A DNA stretch of 64,000 bases from Bacillus_AB infantis_B. GTDB lineage: Bacteria; Bacillota; Bacilli; Bacillales; Cytobacillaceae. The notes under the pieces are model-generated. The model was not told where the DNA came from and did no database searches. It saw only the letters and a list, made by a program, of their open reading frames with translations. Location of the stretch: positions 124,001 through 188,000 of the forward strand of contig NZ_VTER01000011.1 of NCBI RefSeq assembly GCF_008180445.1. The letters run 5' to 3'. Below are positions 35,403 to 42,727 of this stretch, in pieces. A program made the position numbers and the translations under genes. The number at the start of each line of letters is the position of its first letter. The first letter of the stretch is position 1.

Positions 35403-35446
35403 TATGTTATACTAATAGTAAAGGTAAACAACATAAGTATAACACT
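35403..35446. promoter_or_regulatory. CcpN-like operator pair and -10 box of gapB
   Basis: TATGTTATACT (35403-35413) matches the CcpN site TRTGHYATAYW and overlaps a TATACT -10 box; a second, inverted site AGTATAACACT (35436-35446) matches at ten of eleven positions. Two CcpN operators are known at gapB of B. subtilis, so glycolytic repression is expected. The -35 box is poor. Confidence 0.65.
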
Positions 35447-35466
35447 TATTCGGAAGGGGCCGTATA

Positions 35467-36498
35467 ATGATGGCGAGAATAGCGATTAATGGTTTTGGAA
35501 GGATCGGAAGAATGGTGTTCAGAAAGGCAATTATGGAGGAAAACCTTGAAATTGCAGCAATCAACGCCAGCTATCCTGCTGAAACTCTGGCTCATTTAAT
35601 TAAATATGATACGAATCACGGGATGTTTGAAGGCGAAGTGATTCCTGAAAATAATGCAATTGTCGTAAATGGGAAGCGCATCAGGCTGCTGGCAAGCAGA
35701 GATCCCCTTGAACTCCCATGGAGGGACCTGGAGATTGATATTGTTATAGAAGCAACAGGCAAATTCAATTCCCGCGAAAAAGCAGCGCTCCATTTAGAAG
35801 CAGGAGCTAAAAAGGTTATACTGACTGCTCCGGGTAAAAATGAGGATGTCACCATTGTGATGGGAGTAAATGAAAGCGCATTAAATATATATGAGCATGA
35901 CATCATTTCTAACGCATCATGCACAACAAATTGCCTGGCGCCCGTCGCAAAAGTGCTTGATGAAAAATTCGGGATCGAAAACGGACTGATGACGACTGTC
36001 CATGCTTACACAAACGATCAGAAAAATATCGACAATCCGCATAAGGACCTGCGCCGTGCACGGGCATGCGGACAATCGATCATTCCGACATCGACAGGAG
36101 CCGCCAAAGCCCTTTCCCTAGTTCTGCCCCAGCTGAAGGGCAAGCTTCACGGAATGGCCCTCCGTGTCCCGACGCCAAATGTGTCGCTGGTTGACCTAGT
36201 CGTGGACCTGAATAAAGAAGTGACTGCCGAGGAAATCAACGATGCCTTTGAAGCTGCCGCAAGAGGAAGCATGAGGGGCGTCCTGGATATTACAGAAGAG
36301 CCGCTTGTATCAGTCGACTTTAATACCAATGAACACTCTGCCATCATAGACGGCCTCTCAACGATGGTCATCGGCCCCAACAAAGTAAAAGTGCTCGCCT
36401 GGTATGACAACGAATGGGGCTACTCCTGCCGTGTCGTAGACCTCGTCAACTTTGTCGCAGGAAAAATGGCTAAACTCACAGAAGTAAAAGCAGGCTGA
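35467..36498 (+). CDS. gapB: Glyceraldehyde-3-phosphate dehydrogenase, gluconeogenic GapB
   Basis: NADP-preferring enzyme of 343 residues that works in the gluconeogenic direction. It has INGFGRIGRMVFRKA, the cofactor loop INASYPAETLAHLI typical of GapB (the glycolytic GapA has Asp here), and catalytic Cys152 in SNASCTTNCLAP. C-terminal YDNEWGYSCRVVDL is complete. Tandem ATG codons at 35467 and 35470 follow AAGGGGC; the first is used. Position next to coaE and speD also marks it as GapB. CcpN-like sites and a long terminator flank it. Confidence 0.95.
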   Translation: MMARIAINGFGRIGRMVFRKAIMEENLEIAAINASYPAETLAHLIKYDTNHGMFEGEVIPENNAIVVNGKRIRLLASRDPLELPWRDLEIDIVIEATGKFNSREKAALHLEAGAKKVILTAPGKNEDVTIVMGVNESALNIYEHDIISNASCTTNCLAPVAKVLDEKFGIENGLMTTVHAYTNDQKNIDNPHKDLRRARACGQSIIPTSTGAAKALSLVLPQLKGKLHGMALRVPTPNVSLVDLVVDLNKEVTAEEINDAFEAAARGSMRGVLDITEEPLVSVDFNTNEHSAIIDGLSTMVIGPNKVKVLAWYDNEWGYSCRVVDLVNFVAGKMAKLTEVKAG

Positions 36499-36556
36499 CC
36501 ATACCGGAAAATTGTAAGCTAATCATCTTTATTAAAGCATGCTTAATTTAGAAAAC

Positions 36557-36600
36557 AGGGGTACGGAAGAACTCTTCCGTACCCCTTACTTTTATTTTTT
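36557..36600 (+). terminator. Terminator of gapB
   Basis: Fourteen-base arms AGGGGTACGGAAGA / TCTTCCGTACCCCT, two-base loop, then T-rich tract. The stem core closely resembles the pheT terminator at 54783. Confidence 0.9.
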
Positions 36601-36637
36601 TTGAATTCAGCTTGCCTTTTAAAATTTTTAAAAACCA

Positions 36638-36765
36638 GTTGATTGCAGTGGAAGGCACGAAGACTCCTGCGGGAAATAGCGGAAAAGTTGAGACGCCACA
36701 GCGCGGAGCGCGAGGAGGCTCAACTCCGCCCCGCGGAAAGCGAAGTGCCTGGAACGGAAATCAAC
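36638..36765. repeat. Palindromic intergenic element, family B, intact copy
   Basis: About 128 bp bounded by GTTGATT and AATCAAC. Inner pairs include GGCAC/GTGCC, CGGA/TCCG and AGTTGAG/CTCAACT, so it folds into one long arm. The ends GGAAGGCACG and GCGAAGTGCCTGGAACG recur at 55.0 and 57.2 kb. It lies between the gapB terminator and the speD promoter. Confidence 0.8.
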
Positions 36766-36878
36766 CCCCCATACCTAAAGCAAACCCCTCCAAAAACCAG
36801 CTTTTTAAGGTTTATTCCAGTCTTTTTCCATCTATTATTCAAGACAAACTACACATCTAAAAAAATCAAAAACTCCTG

Positions 36879-36907
36879 TTGCAAAAAAAATATAAACAAA
36901 GTATACT
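36879..36907 (+). promoter_or_regulatory. Sigma-A promoter of speD
   Basis: TTGCAA (36879-36884), 17-bp spacer, TATACT (36902-36907). It predicts a leader of about 140 nt. Confidence 0.7.
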
Positions 36908-36949
36908 ATTCCTCGTGAACTTCTTGAATTTTGGCAGTGATGGCTACTT

Positions 36950-37005
36950 AAAGGGTTAGGACCTCTCTGGACTAACTTTCCCCCGTGGTAGTTATTGGCC
37001 AATAA
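36950..37005 (+). promoter_or_regulatory. Structured speD leader: hairpin and 14-bp palindrome
   Basis: GTTAG (36955-36959) pairs with CTAAC (36972-36976) around a CC/GG inner pair; AAAG outside can pair with CTTT. A perfect palindrome TTATTGGCCAATAA follows at 36992-37005, about 50 bp before speD. Function unknown; no terminator or riboswitch class recognised. Confidence 0.4.
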
Positions 37006-37053
37006 AAATGAAGAAGCTCATTAATTCGCTTGTATTTTTAAAAAGGGGGAAAT

Positions 37054-37440
37054 TTGAATATGGAAACAATGGGCCGTCATGTTATTTCAGAGCTATGGGG
37101 CTGCGATTTTGAAAAGTTGAATGATATGGAATTTATTGAGCAGACATTTGTGGGGGCTGCATTGAAGTCAGGTGCAGAAATCCGCGAAGTCGCGTTCCAC
37201 AAGTTTGCGCCGCAGGGTGTAAGCGGAGTGGTAATCATTTCCGAATCTCATTTAACCATCCACAGCTTCCCGGAGCATGGCTATGCAAGCATTGATGTAT
37301 ACACATGCGGAGATCTTGATCCTAACATTGCTGCAGACTATATTGCGGAAGAGTTAGGCGCTCAAACGCGTGAGAATATCGAAATTCCTCGCGGCATGGG
37401 TCCTGTTCAAGTTAAGCAAGCTCAAGCAAACGCACTATAA
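37054..37440 (+). CDS. speD: S-adenosylmethionine decarboxylase proenzyme
   Basis: Makes decarboxylated S-adenosylmethionine for spermidine synthesis. The 128-residue bacterial class 1B proenzyme self-cleaves between Glu64 and Ser65 in SESHLTIHSFPEHG, leaving a pyruvoyl group; Cys in DVYTCGD (near residue 85) is the proton donor of the family. TTG 37054 with GGGGG five bases upstream is taken as start; ATG 37060 is the alternative. It has its own promoter, structured leader and terminator. Confidence 0.94.
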   Translation: MNMETMGRHVISELWGCDFEKLNDMEFIEQTFVGAALKSGAEIREVAFHKFAPQGVSGVVIISESHLTIHSFPEHGYASIDVYTCGDLDPNIAADYIAEELGAQTRENIEIPRGMGPVQVKQAQANAL

Positions 37441-37469
37441 AAATGACAAACTGATAAACTGACAAATCA

Positions 37470-37497
37470 AAGGGGTGTATCCGTACACCTCTTTTTA
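37470..37497 (+). terminator. Terminator of speD
   Basis: AGGGGTGTA / TACACCTCT (one G-U-type mismatch), loop TCCG, then TTTTT. Confidence 0.85.
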
Positions 37498-37569
37498 TAT
37501 TGGCCGGGAGATCAGGGAAGGCAGCATGATCTTCTCTAAAGATTAGATACTTTTTCAGCTATGGCAGCT

Positions 37570-37662
37570 GTACAGCTCCAGCTCCTGCACCCTCAAGATC
37601 ACAAGAAGCTGCCGCAGAACGCGGCGTCCCGTTTTTGACAAGGCGCTGTCGCTTTTCTTGTG
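37570..37662. repeat. Decayed solo copy of the 125-bp palindromic element
   Basis: Recognisable remnants in the right order: GTACAGCTCCAGCTCCTG, CCCTCAAG, a shortened central stem GCCGC...GCGGC, TTGACAAGG and CGCTGTCGCTTTTCTTG. Spacing is shrunk to about 90 bp. It lies between speD and the next gene. Confidence 0.5.
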
Positions 37663-37700
37663 TTAAAATAAAGAAAAGTGATAACTCGGAGGATGAATGA

Positions 37701-38102
37701 ATGTCAATTTTTCGGACAGTTTTCGGCCGCTTTCAAAAACAGTGTGAAACAAGTGAAAGCCATCGGGATGAGAATCTGCGCACAAGATACTATAAGGCCA
37801 GCTTTAATAAGGCTTTTGAAACCGCGGAAAACGTTCTGCGGAAGGACCCCAGCGTGAAAATGATCAGCTCTGCCAAAGAGCATGGAGAAATGGCTGCGGA
37901 AATTACCCGCGGCAAAAAGTACTTTGCCATTATCACCATTGTGTCTGTAAGGGGTATGGAGTCTGCCATTGATGTAAATATATCGACTGAGCAATTTTCT
38001 CCTGCGGGAGCATTACCTTCCCTGAAAAAGGAAATCACAGGTTTCTATAGCAGGCTGGATAAAGAACTTACATATCTGGGTTCCGGCAGGAATGCTGAAT
38101 AG
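37701..38102 (+). CDS. Conserved-looking cytosolic protein of unknown function
   Basis: A 133-residue soluble protein without signal peptide or membrane segment. It is charged and mixed alpha/beta, with a basic N-terminal half (RTRYYKASFNKAFETAENV) and a C-terminal stretch predicted to alternate strand and helix. I do not recognise a family with a known function; proteins of this kind lie between speD and nrdR in related Bacillaceae. GGAGGATG precedes ATG, and codon use resembles its neighbours, so I treat it as a real gene. Confidence 0.7.
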   Translation: MSIFRTVFGRFQKQCETSESHRDENLRTRYYKASFNKAFETAENVLRKDPSVKMISSAKEHGEMAAEITRGKKYFAIITIVSVRGMESAIDVNISTEQFSPAGALPSLKKEITGFYSRLDKELTYLGSGRNAE

Positions 38103-38207
38103 CGGAAGCTTGTACAGCTGATGTGTTTTTTATATGATAGAAACAGAATGGCCTTCGTGCAGAGAAACGGCCAGCAAGTACATGAATGAGGATACGGAGC
38201 TGATTGT

Positions 38208-38666
38208 ATGAAATGCCCTTCATGCCAGAATAACAATACACGCGTCCTTGATTCCCGTCCGGTCGATGACGGCCGTTCCATTCGCAGAAGGCGGGAGTGC
38301 GAGAAATGCGGCTATCGCTTCACCACATTCGAGAAGGTGGAGGAAATACCGCTCATTGTCGTAAAGAAGGAAGGCACACGCGAGGAGTTCAGCCGCGATA
38401 AGATGCTGAGGGGCCTGATCAAGGCCTGCGAAAAACGTCCTGTTGCCCTTAAGGAGCTTGAAGAAGTGACATCTGAAGTGGAGAAGGAACTTCGCAGCCA
38501 GGGGGTTTCTGAAATAAAAAGCGAATTTATCGGTGAAATGGTCATGGACAGACTGGCCAAAATCGATGAGGTTGCTTATGTCAGGTTTGCCTCTGTTTAC
38601 CGGCAATTCAAGGATATCAATGTATTTATCGATGAGCTGAAAGAATTAATCAAAAAAGAACAATGA
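38208..38666 (+). CDS. nrdR: Transcriptional repressor NrdR
   Basis: A 152-residue repressor of ribonucleotide reductase operons. The N-terminal zinc ribbon has Cys3, Cys6, Cys31 and Cys34, separated by the conserved RVLDSRPVDDGRSIRRRRE; residues about 49-139 form the ATP-cone that senses ATP/dATP. No NrdR box pair is evident at its own promoter. In B. subtilis (YtcG) it also precedes dnaB. A terminator follows, so dnaB transcription is at least partly separate. Confidence 0.95.
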   Translation: MKCPSCQNNNTRVLDSRPVDDGRSIRRRRECEKCGYRFTTFEKVEEIPLIVVKKEGTREEFSRDKMLRGLIKACEKRPVALKELEEVTSEVEKELRSQGVSEIKSEFIGEMVMDRLAKIDEVAYVRFASVYRQFKDINVFIDELKELIKKEQ

Positions 38667-38697
38667 TCTTTTGGAAGTGATGCATTGAGATGCCTCC

Positions 38698-38740
38698 AGC
38701 CAGAGCCGAGCTAAAGACTGTCTTTGGCTCTTTTTTGGCT
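38698..38740 (+). terminator. Terminator of nrdR
   Basis: AGAGCC / GGCTCT with inner AAAGAC/GTCTTT pairing, then six T. An outer AGCC/GGCT pair spans the T-run. Its presence argues against starting dnaB at the ATG at 38690. Confidence 0.8.
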
Positions 38741-38773
38741 GGTTTCCTGAAGATCGCAGAAAGGTTGGCAGCT

Positions 38774-40171
38774 ATGGCCCAGCATTGGCAAGAAATGCTT
38801 CCGATTGACCGCTATGCAGTGGCCGCGAGCGGTCTTTTGCATGATTATGACAGAAAAGTTCTGACTTTGTTGTATCAGCCCTTAATCGGGGCGTCCTGCC
38901 TCAGTCTATATATGACGTTATGGGCTGAACTGGAGGAAAACAGGCTCTGGTCTCAATCAAACAGCCATCACAGCTTGATGAATTTCATGGGGATGAATTT
39001 AAAGGAAATTTATGAAGCAAGACTGAAGCTTGAAGGAATTGGTCTTTTGAAGGCTTTTGTGAAAAATGATGAGGGCAGCCGCTCTTTTATATACGAACTG
39101 CAGCCGCCTCTGAGTCCGGAGCAGTTTTTCCTGGATGGGATGCTTAATATCTATCTATACCGCAAAATCGGCAAAAATCAGTTCCTCAGGCTCAAGCGCT
39201 TTTTCTGTGACCATGATTCCGGCGTGATGCAGGGTTATGATGAAGTGACTAAAGCCTTTCAGGATGTATATGAATCAGGCCATCCTGCAGCTTTCTCCCC
39301 TGACCGGGATACAGGAAAGGATCTGTCTCTTGAAGAGGGATTTACCTTCATAGGGAGAACAAGCCCTGAAGAGATAAAAATCGGAGGTTCATCCTTTGAT
39401 TTTGAGCTGCTGGCAGCGGGGCTGAATGAATCTCTTCTCCCCAAGTCGGCGCTGACACCGAAGGTCCGGGAAGCCATCAGCAACCTGTCCTTCCTTTATG
39501 GGATTGATGCCCTGCAGATGAAAAACATCCTGATCAGTGCAATGACGGAAGATAATGATATCAATATTGAAGAACTGCGGAAATCGGCACGTGACTGGTA
39601 TCAATTTGAGCATCAGGACCAGCTGCCTTCCCTGATAGACCGGATCCAGCCAGGCATCCATCAGGTTCAAGCCGCTGAGCCGAAAACACAGGAAGAAGAA
39701 TTGATCAGATATATGGAGATCACTTCCCCGCGCCAGCTGTTAAAGGATATTTCCGGCGGGGCAGATCCCTCTAAAGGCGATCTGCAAATCGTTGAGGACG
39801 TTATGTTTCAGCAGAAACTGCATCCAGGCGTTGCTAATGTTCTCATTCAGTATGTTATGCTAAAAACAGATATGAAGCTGACGAAAGCATATGTAGAGAA
39901 GATTGCCGGGCATTGGGCAAGAAAACAGATTAAAACGGTTAAAGAAGCTATGGTGCTGGCCAAAAATGAACACCGCCAGTATCTGGAGTGGGCAGAAGGC
40001 AAAAAGGCGAAGCCTGCTTCAGCGAAAAAGCCGATCAGAAAAGAAGCATTGCCTGACTGGTTTGATGAGCAGCAGGAAGAGCAGCCGCAAAAAGCAGCGG
40101 CCGCCAATGACTCAGAATATGAGGCAAAAAGGCGGGCCTTAGAGGAAAGGCTTAAAAAGTATCGGAAATAA
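38774..40171 (+). CDS. dnaB: Replication initiation and membrane attachment protein DnaB
   Basis: Firmicute helicase-loading cofactor (465 residues), not the DnaB helicase of E. coli. With DnaD and DnaI it loads the replicative helicase at oriC and stalled forks. Two DDBH-type domains are visible: DDBH1 (about 1-180, LLYQPLIGASCLSLYMTLW) and DDBH2 (about 300-440, VLIQYVMLKTDMKLTKAYVEKIAGHW, given here as VLIQYVMLKTDMKL and AYVEKIAGHW). The start is ATG 38774, since the upstream in-frame stretch encodes the nrdR terminator. dnaI follows by 12 bp. Confidence 0.93.
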   Translation: MAQHWQEMLPIDRYAVAASGLLHDYDRKVLTLLYQPLIGASCLSLYMTLWAELEENRLWSQSNSHHSLMNFMGMNLKEIYEARLKLEGIGLLKAFVKNDEGSRSFIYELQPPLSPEQFFLDGMLNIYLYRKIGKNQFLRLKRFFCDHDSGVMQGYDEVTKAFQDVYESGHPAAFSPDRDTGKDLSLEEGFTFIGRTSPEEIKIGGSSFDFELLAAGLNESLLPKSALTPKVREAISNLSFLYGIDALQMKNILISAMTEDNDINIEELRKSARDWYQFEHQDQLPSLIDRIQPGIHQVQAAEPKTQEEELIRYMEITSPRQLLKDISGGADPSKGDLQIVEDVMFQQKLHPGVANVLIQYVMLKTDMKLTKAYVEKIAGHWARKQIKTVKEAMVLAKNEHRQYLEWAEGKKAKPASAKKPIRKEALPDWFDEQQEEQPQKAAAANDSEYEAKRRALEERLKKYRK

Positions 40172-40183
40172 GGAGGTGGCAGC

Positions 40184-41110
40184 ATGGAAAGAATCAATGA
40201 GACATTGAAAAAACTTGCAGGTAATGAAAGCTTTCAAAAGAGGTACGAGCAGCAAAAGAAGGAAGTTTTCTCCCATCCTGACGTAAAAGCTTTTTTGCAG
40301 GAGCACCGCGCAGAAATTACAGCTGAAATGGCAGAAAGGAGCATGATCAAGCTCTCGGAGTATGCCCGGCAGAGCAAGGAATGCAGAGAGTGCCCAAGCC
40401 TTGGGGAATGCAAAAATATGATGCAGGGGTATCATCCTGAACTGGTCATCAGGAGGGGGATCATTGATGTCCAATACAACCGCTGCCCGCGCAAGGTGAT
40501 TCATGATGAACGGAAGAAAAATGAGAAGCTGATCCGGAGCCTGTATATCCCAAAAGAGATTGTCAACGCCTCCTTCGCTGATGTTTACCTGGATACCAGA
40601 CTGGATGCAGTTGATAAAGCCGAAAGCTTCGTTGAGAATTATCAGCCGGGGACAAGGCAGAAGGGGCTTTATTTCTACGGGAAGTTCGGAGTCGGCAAGT
40701 CCTTCCTGCTTGGTGCAATCGCCAATGAGCTTGCCAAGAAGAAAATCTCGTCCATGATCGTCTATGTCCCGGAGCTTTTAAGGGAAATGAAAAGCAGCAT
40801 CGGAGATTCGACCTTAAATGAAAAGCTTGAGGCCATCAAGCGCGAGCCGATCCTGATGCTTGATGATATTGGCGCCGAAACGATGTCCAGCTGGACAAGG
40901 GATGAAGTGTTAGGGCCGATCCTGCAGTTCAGGATGCTGGAGAACCTGCCAACCTTCTTTACGTCCAATTTTGATATGCAGGGGCTGGAGCATCATCTGA
41001 CCTACAGTCAGCGCGGTGAAGAAGAGAAAATGAAAGCGCGCCGGATTATGGAGCGCATCCGCTACCTGTCTGAGCCTGTCCTGGTTGACGGTCCGAACCG
41101 CCGTGTATAA
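40184..41110 (+). CDS. dnaI: Primosomal protein DnaI, helicase loader
   Basis: AAA+ ATPase of 308 residues that loads the replicative helicase. The N-terminal zinc-binding region has Cys residues in CRECPSLGEC and NRCPRK; the ATPase domain carries Walker A GKFGVGKS (residues 166-173), Walker B ILMLDDIGAE, sensor 1 FFTSNFD and Arg finger region ARRIMERIRYL. GGAGGTGG precedes ATG. It is translationally close to dnaB and ends in a clear terminator. Confidence 0.95.
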   Translation: MERINETLKKLAGNESFQKRYEQQKKEVFSHPDVKAFLQEHRAEITAEMAERSMIKLSEYARQSKECRECPSLGECKNMMQGYHPELVIRRGIIDVQYNRCPRKVIHDERKKNEKLIRSLYIPKEIVNASFADVYLDTRLDAVDKAESFVENYQPGTRQKGLYFYGKFGVGKSFLLGAIANELAKKKISSMIVYVPELLREMKSSIGDSTLNEKLEAIKREPILMLDDIGAETMSSWTRDEVLGPILQFRMLENLPTFFTSNFDMQGLEHHLTYSQRGEEEKMKARRIMERIRYLSEPVLVDGPNRRV

Positions 41111-41122
41111 AGAATGAATCTG

Positions 41123-41156
41123 AAAACTGCCTTGGGAAAGGCAGTTTTTATTTTTC
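41123..41156 (+). terminator. Terminator of dnaBI
   Basis: Perfect arms AAAACTGCCTT / AAGGCAGTTTT, loop GGGA, then T-rich tail. Confidence 0.92.
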
Positions 41157-41349
41157 TCCAAAATCCATTCCCCCAATATGTCCGGTTTTTTATCCCTGTT
41201 ATGCTCCGCATCTGCTTCTAAATTGTACAAGTTTCCCATATACATGGAATCAGGGATATTAACGAAGGAAGCCGTATAGGTAAGGAGAGGATATCTCCCG
41301 GCGCTTGCTGCAGCTTCGAATATTGTTTAAAAAACAAGGGGGGATATGA

Positions 41350-42216
41350 TTGATTGAAATCATTTTCCAGAATCAGCAGGATGCGAGGAAACTGCAGGGT
41401 CTCCTGGAGCTTGGACTGTCATCCTCTAATATATCAGCACATCAGCTTAAAGACGGGTATACTGTTCAGATTGAAACAGGCGGATTGCAGGAGACGGCAG
41501 ACCTGGTAAAAAGGGCGATGACACATTTTATTATAGAAACTAAGCAGGATGACTGGTTCCGAAGGATTCTTTCGGAGCAGTATTTTTATGAAGATGAGGA
41601 AGAGCAGCAGCAGATATTGGAAATTATCCATTCTATCCTGGAGGGAAACAGGGATGATTTGTCTGCTTTTCTGGACGGTCCTGGACCGGAGGAAAGCCTT
41701 AGCCTCGCAATTGAAGAATTAATGACAGGGGACATCTCTTCGTTTTCGTTCGACTCTTTTGTAAAATTCCGCCTCCGCCCGATGATGGACCAGCTTGAAC
41801 GATATGCAGCACTTTCCATAGATGAATATAAAATGGAGCAGGAATATCAAATGTTCATTCATATGCTGAGGGATTTCCTGAAGGGCAGGGCCCCTAAGCG
41901 CAGTGCTGTCCATCTGGTGATGGGGGAGGAAACTGCTTTTTATGATGGCGGGCTGATTGAAATCAAGCGGGCTGAGCTCTTGAAGATGGTTGACCGCCGT
42001 TTGCTTTTTAACCATCCTGTATACGTAGACTCCGTTACGATCGCCCCGCTCCTTTCAATGGCACCGTCAGCCATTTACCTTTATTCTGATGAACCAGACT
42101 GTCCGCTCGCCAGGACCGTCCGAAATATTTTTGAGGAAAGAGTGGTCATCCAGCCTCTTGAGGCCTTTATAGAACTGAAGAAAATCCTCTCTGCAGCAGG
42201 AAGGGAGAAAATCTGA
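41350..42216 (+). CDS. ytxC: YtxC-like sporulation protein
   Basis: A 288-residue soluble protein matching the YtxC family found in spore formers and located before thrS in Bacillus. No catalytic motif is visible; it is acidic and mainly helical (SFDSFVKFRLRPMMDQLERY in the centre). Its B. subtilis counterpart is listed with sporulation genes but the mechanism is unknown. Start is TTG 41350 behind AAGGGGGGATATGA. It has no obvious terminator; the thrS promoter begins within ten bases of its stop. Confidence 0.83.
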   Translation: MIEIIFQNQQDARKLQGLLELGLSSSNISAHQLKDGYTVQIETGGLQETADLVKRAMTHFIIETKQDDWFRRILSEQYFYEDEEEQQQILEIIHSILEGNRDDLSAFLDGPGPEESLSLAIEELMTGDISSFSFDSFVKFRLRPMMDQLERYAALSIDEYKMEQEYQMFIHMLRDFLKGRAPKRSAVHLVMGEETAFYDGGLIEIKRAELLKMVDRRLLFNHPVYVDSVTIAPLLSMAPSAIYLYSDEPDCPLARTVRNIFEERVVIQPLEAFIELKKILSAAGREKI

Positions 42217-42222
42217 AATCCC

Positions 42223-42251
42223 TTGATTTTTCCAAGATAAACTACTATAAT
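42223..42251 (+). promoter_or_regulatory. Sigma-A promoter of thrS
   Basis: TTGATT (42223-42228), 17-bp spacer, TATAAT (42246-42251), directly ahead of the T-box leader. Confidence 0.8.
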
Positions 42252-42274
42252 AACGTACATAATAATTCAAACAC

Positions 42275-42698
42275 CACAAATGTAGCGACGAGGACAAGGG
42301 TATTCATTACGGTTCAAAGAGAGGGAAGCCAAGGCTGAAAACTTCCCAGCACGGATGAAATGCTTACCGCCTCCGAACAACAGCCAGGAAAAGGACGATG
42401 ACGCTAGAGTGACGAAGAAATTCGCCGCTTATCATTTCTCTCCTCTTTGACCGATGAGAAGCAAGAAGGTCAAGGATGCAAGGGAGGGAGCGCCGGAGCG
42501 TATGGGTTATACGTGAGGACGCGAGTGAGCGCAGCAGACGAAGAGATTCGCCGCTTATCATTGGCCAAAGTATTGGCTGGCGGGCATGGGACCGTTATAT
42601 CCCTCACTAAGCCGGACTGCGTGTTTTTTGCGTCTGGGAATTTGGGTGGAACCACGTGTTAAATACAACTCGTCCCTTCTTTAGGGACGGGTTTTTTG
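42275..42698 (+). ncRNA. T-box riboswitch of thrS
   Basis: A leader that senses uncharged tRNA-Thr. The Stem I hallmark AGAGAGGGAAGCC is at about 42318, a plausible ACC threonine specifier is at 42366-42368, the T-box GGGTGGAACCACG is at 42644-42656 and the terminator CGTCCC...GGGACG with T-run ends near 42698. At more than 400 nt it is longer than typical; a 26-bp direct repeat (42411-42436 and 42537-42562) accounts for about 126 nt of this. Confidence 0.88.
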
Positions 42699-42727
42699 TT
42701 TTTTTAAGCACATAAGGAGGAATTTTC

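Noticed and set aside
36612..36918. Two overlapping plus-strand reading frames of 82 and 91 codons
   Set aside because: They are read through the family B palindrome and AT-rich sequence, with no ribosome site and no protein-like ending.
38690..38773. N-terminal extension of DnaB from ATG 38690
   Set aside because: This stretch is the nrdR terminator, and homologous DnaB proteins begin at the equivalent of ATG 38774.
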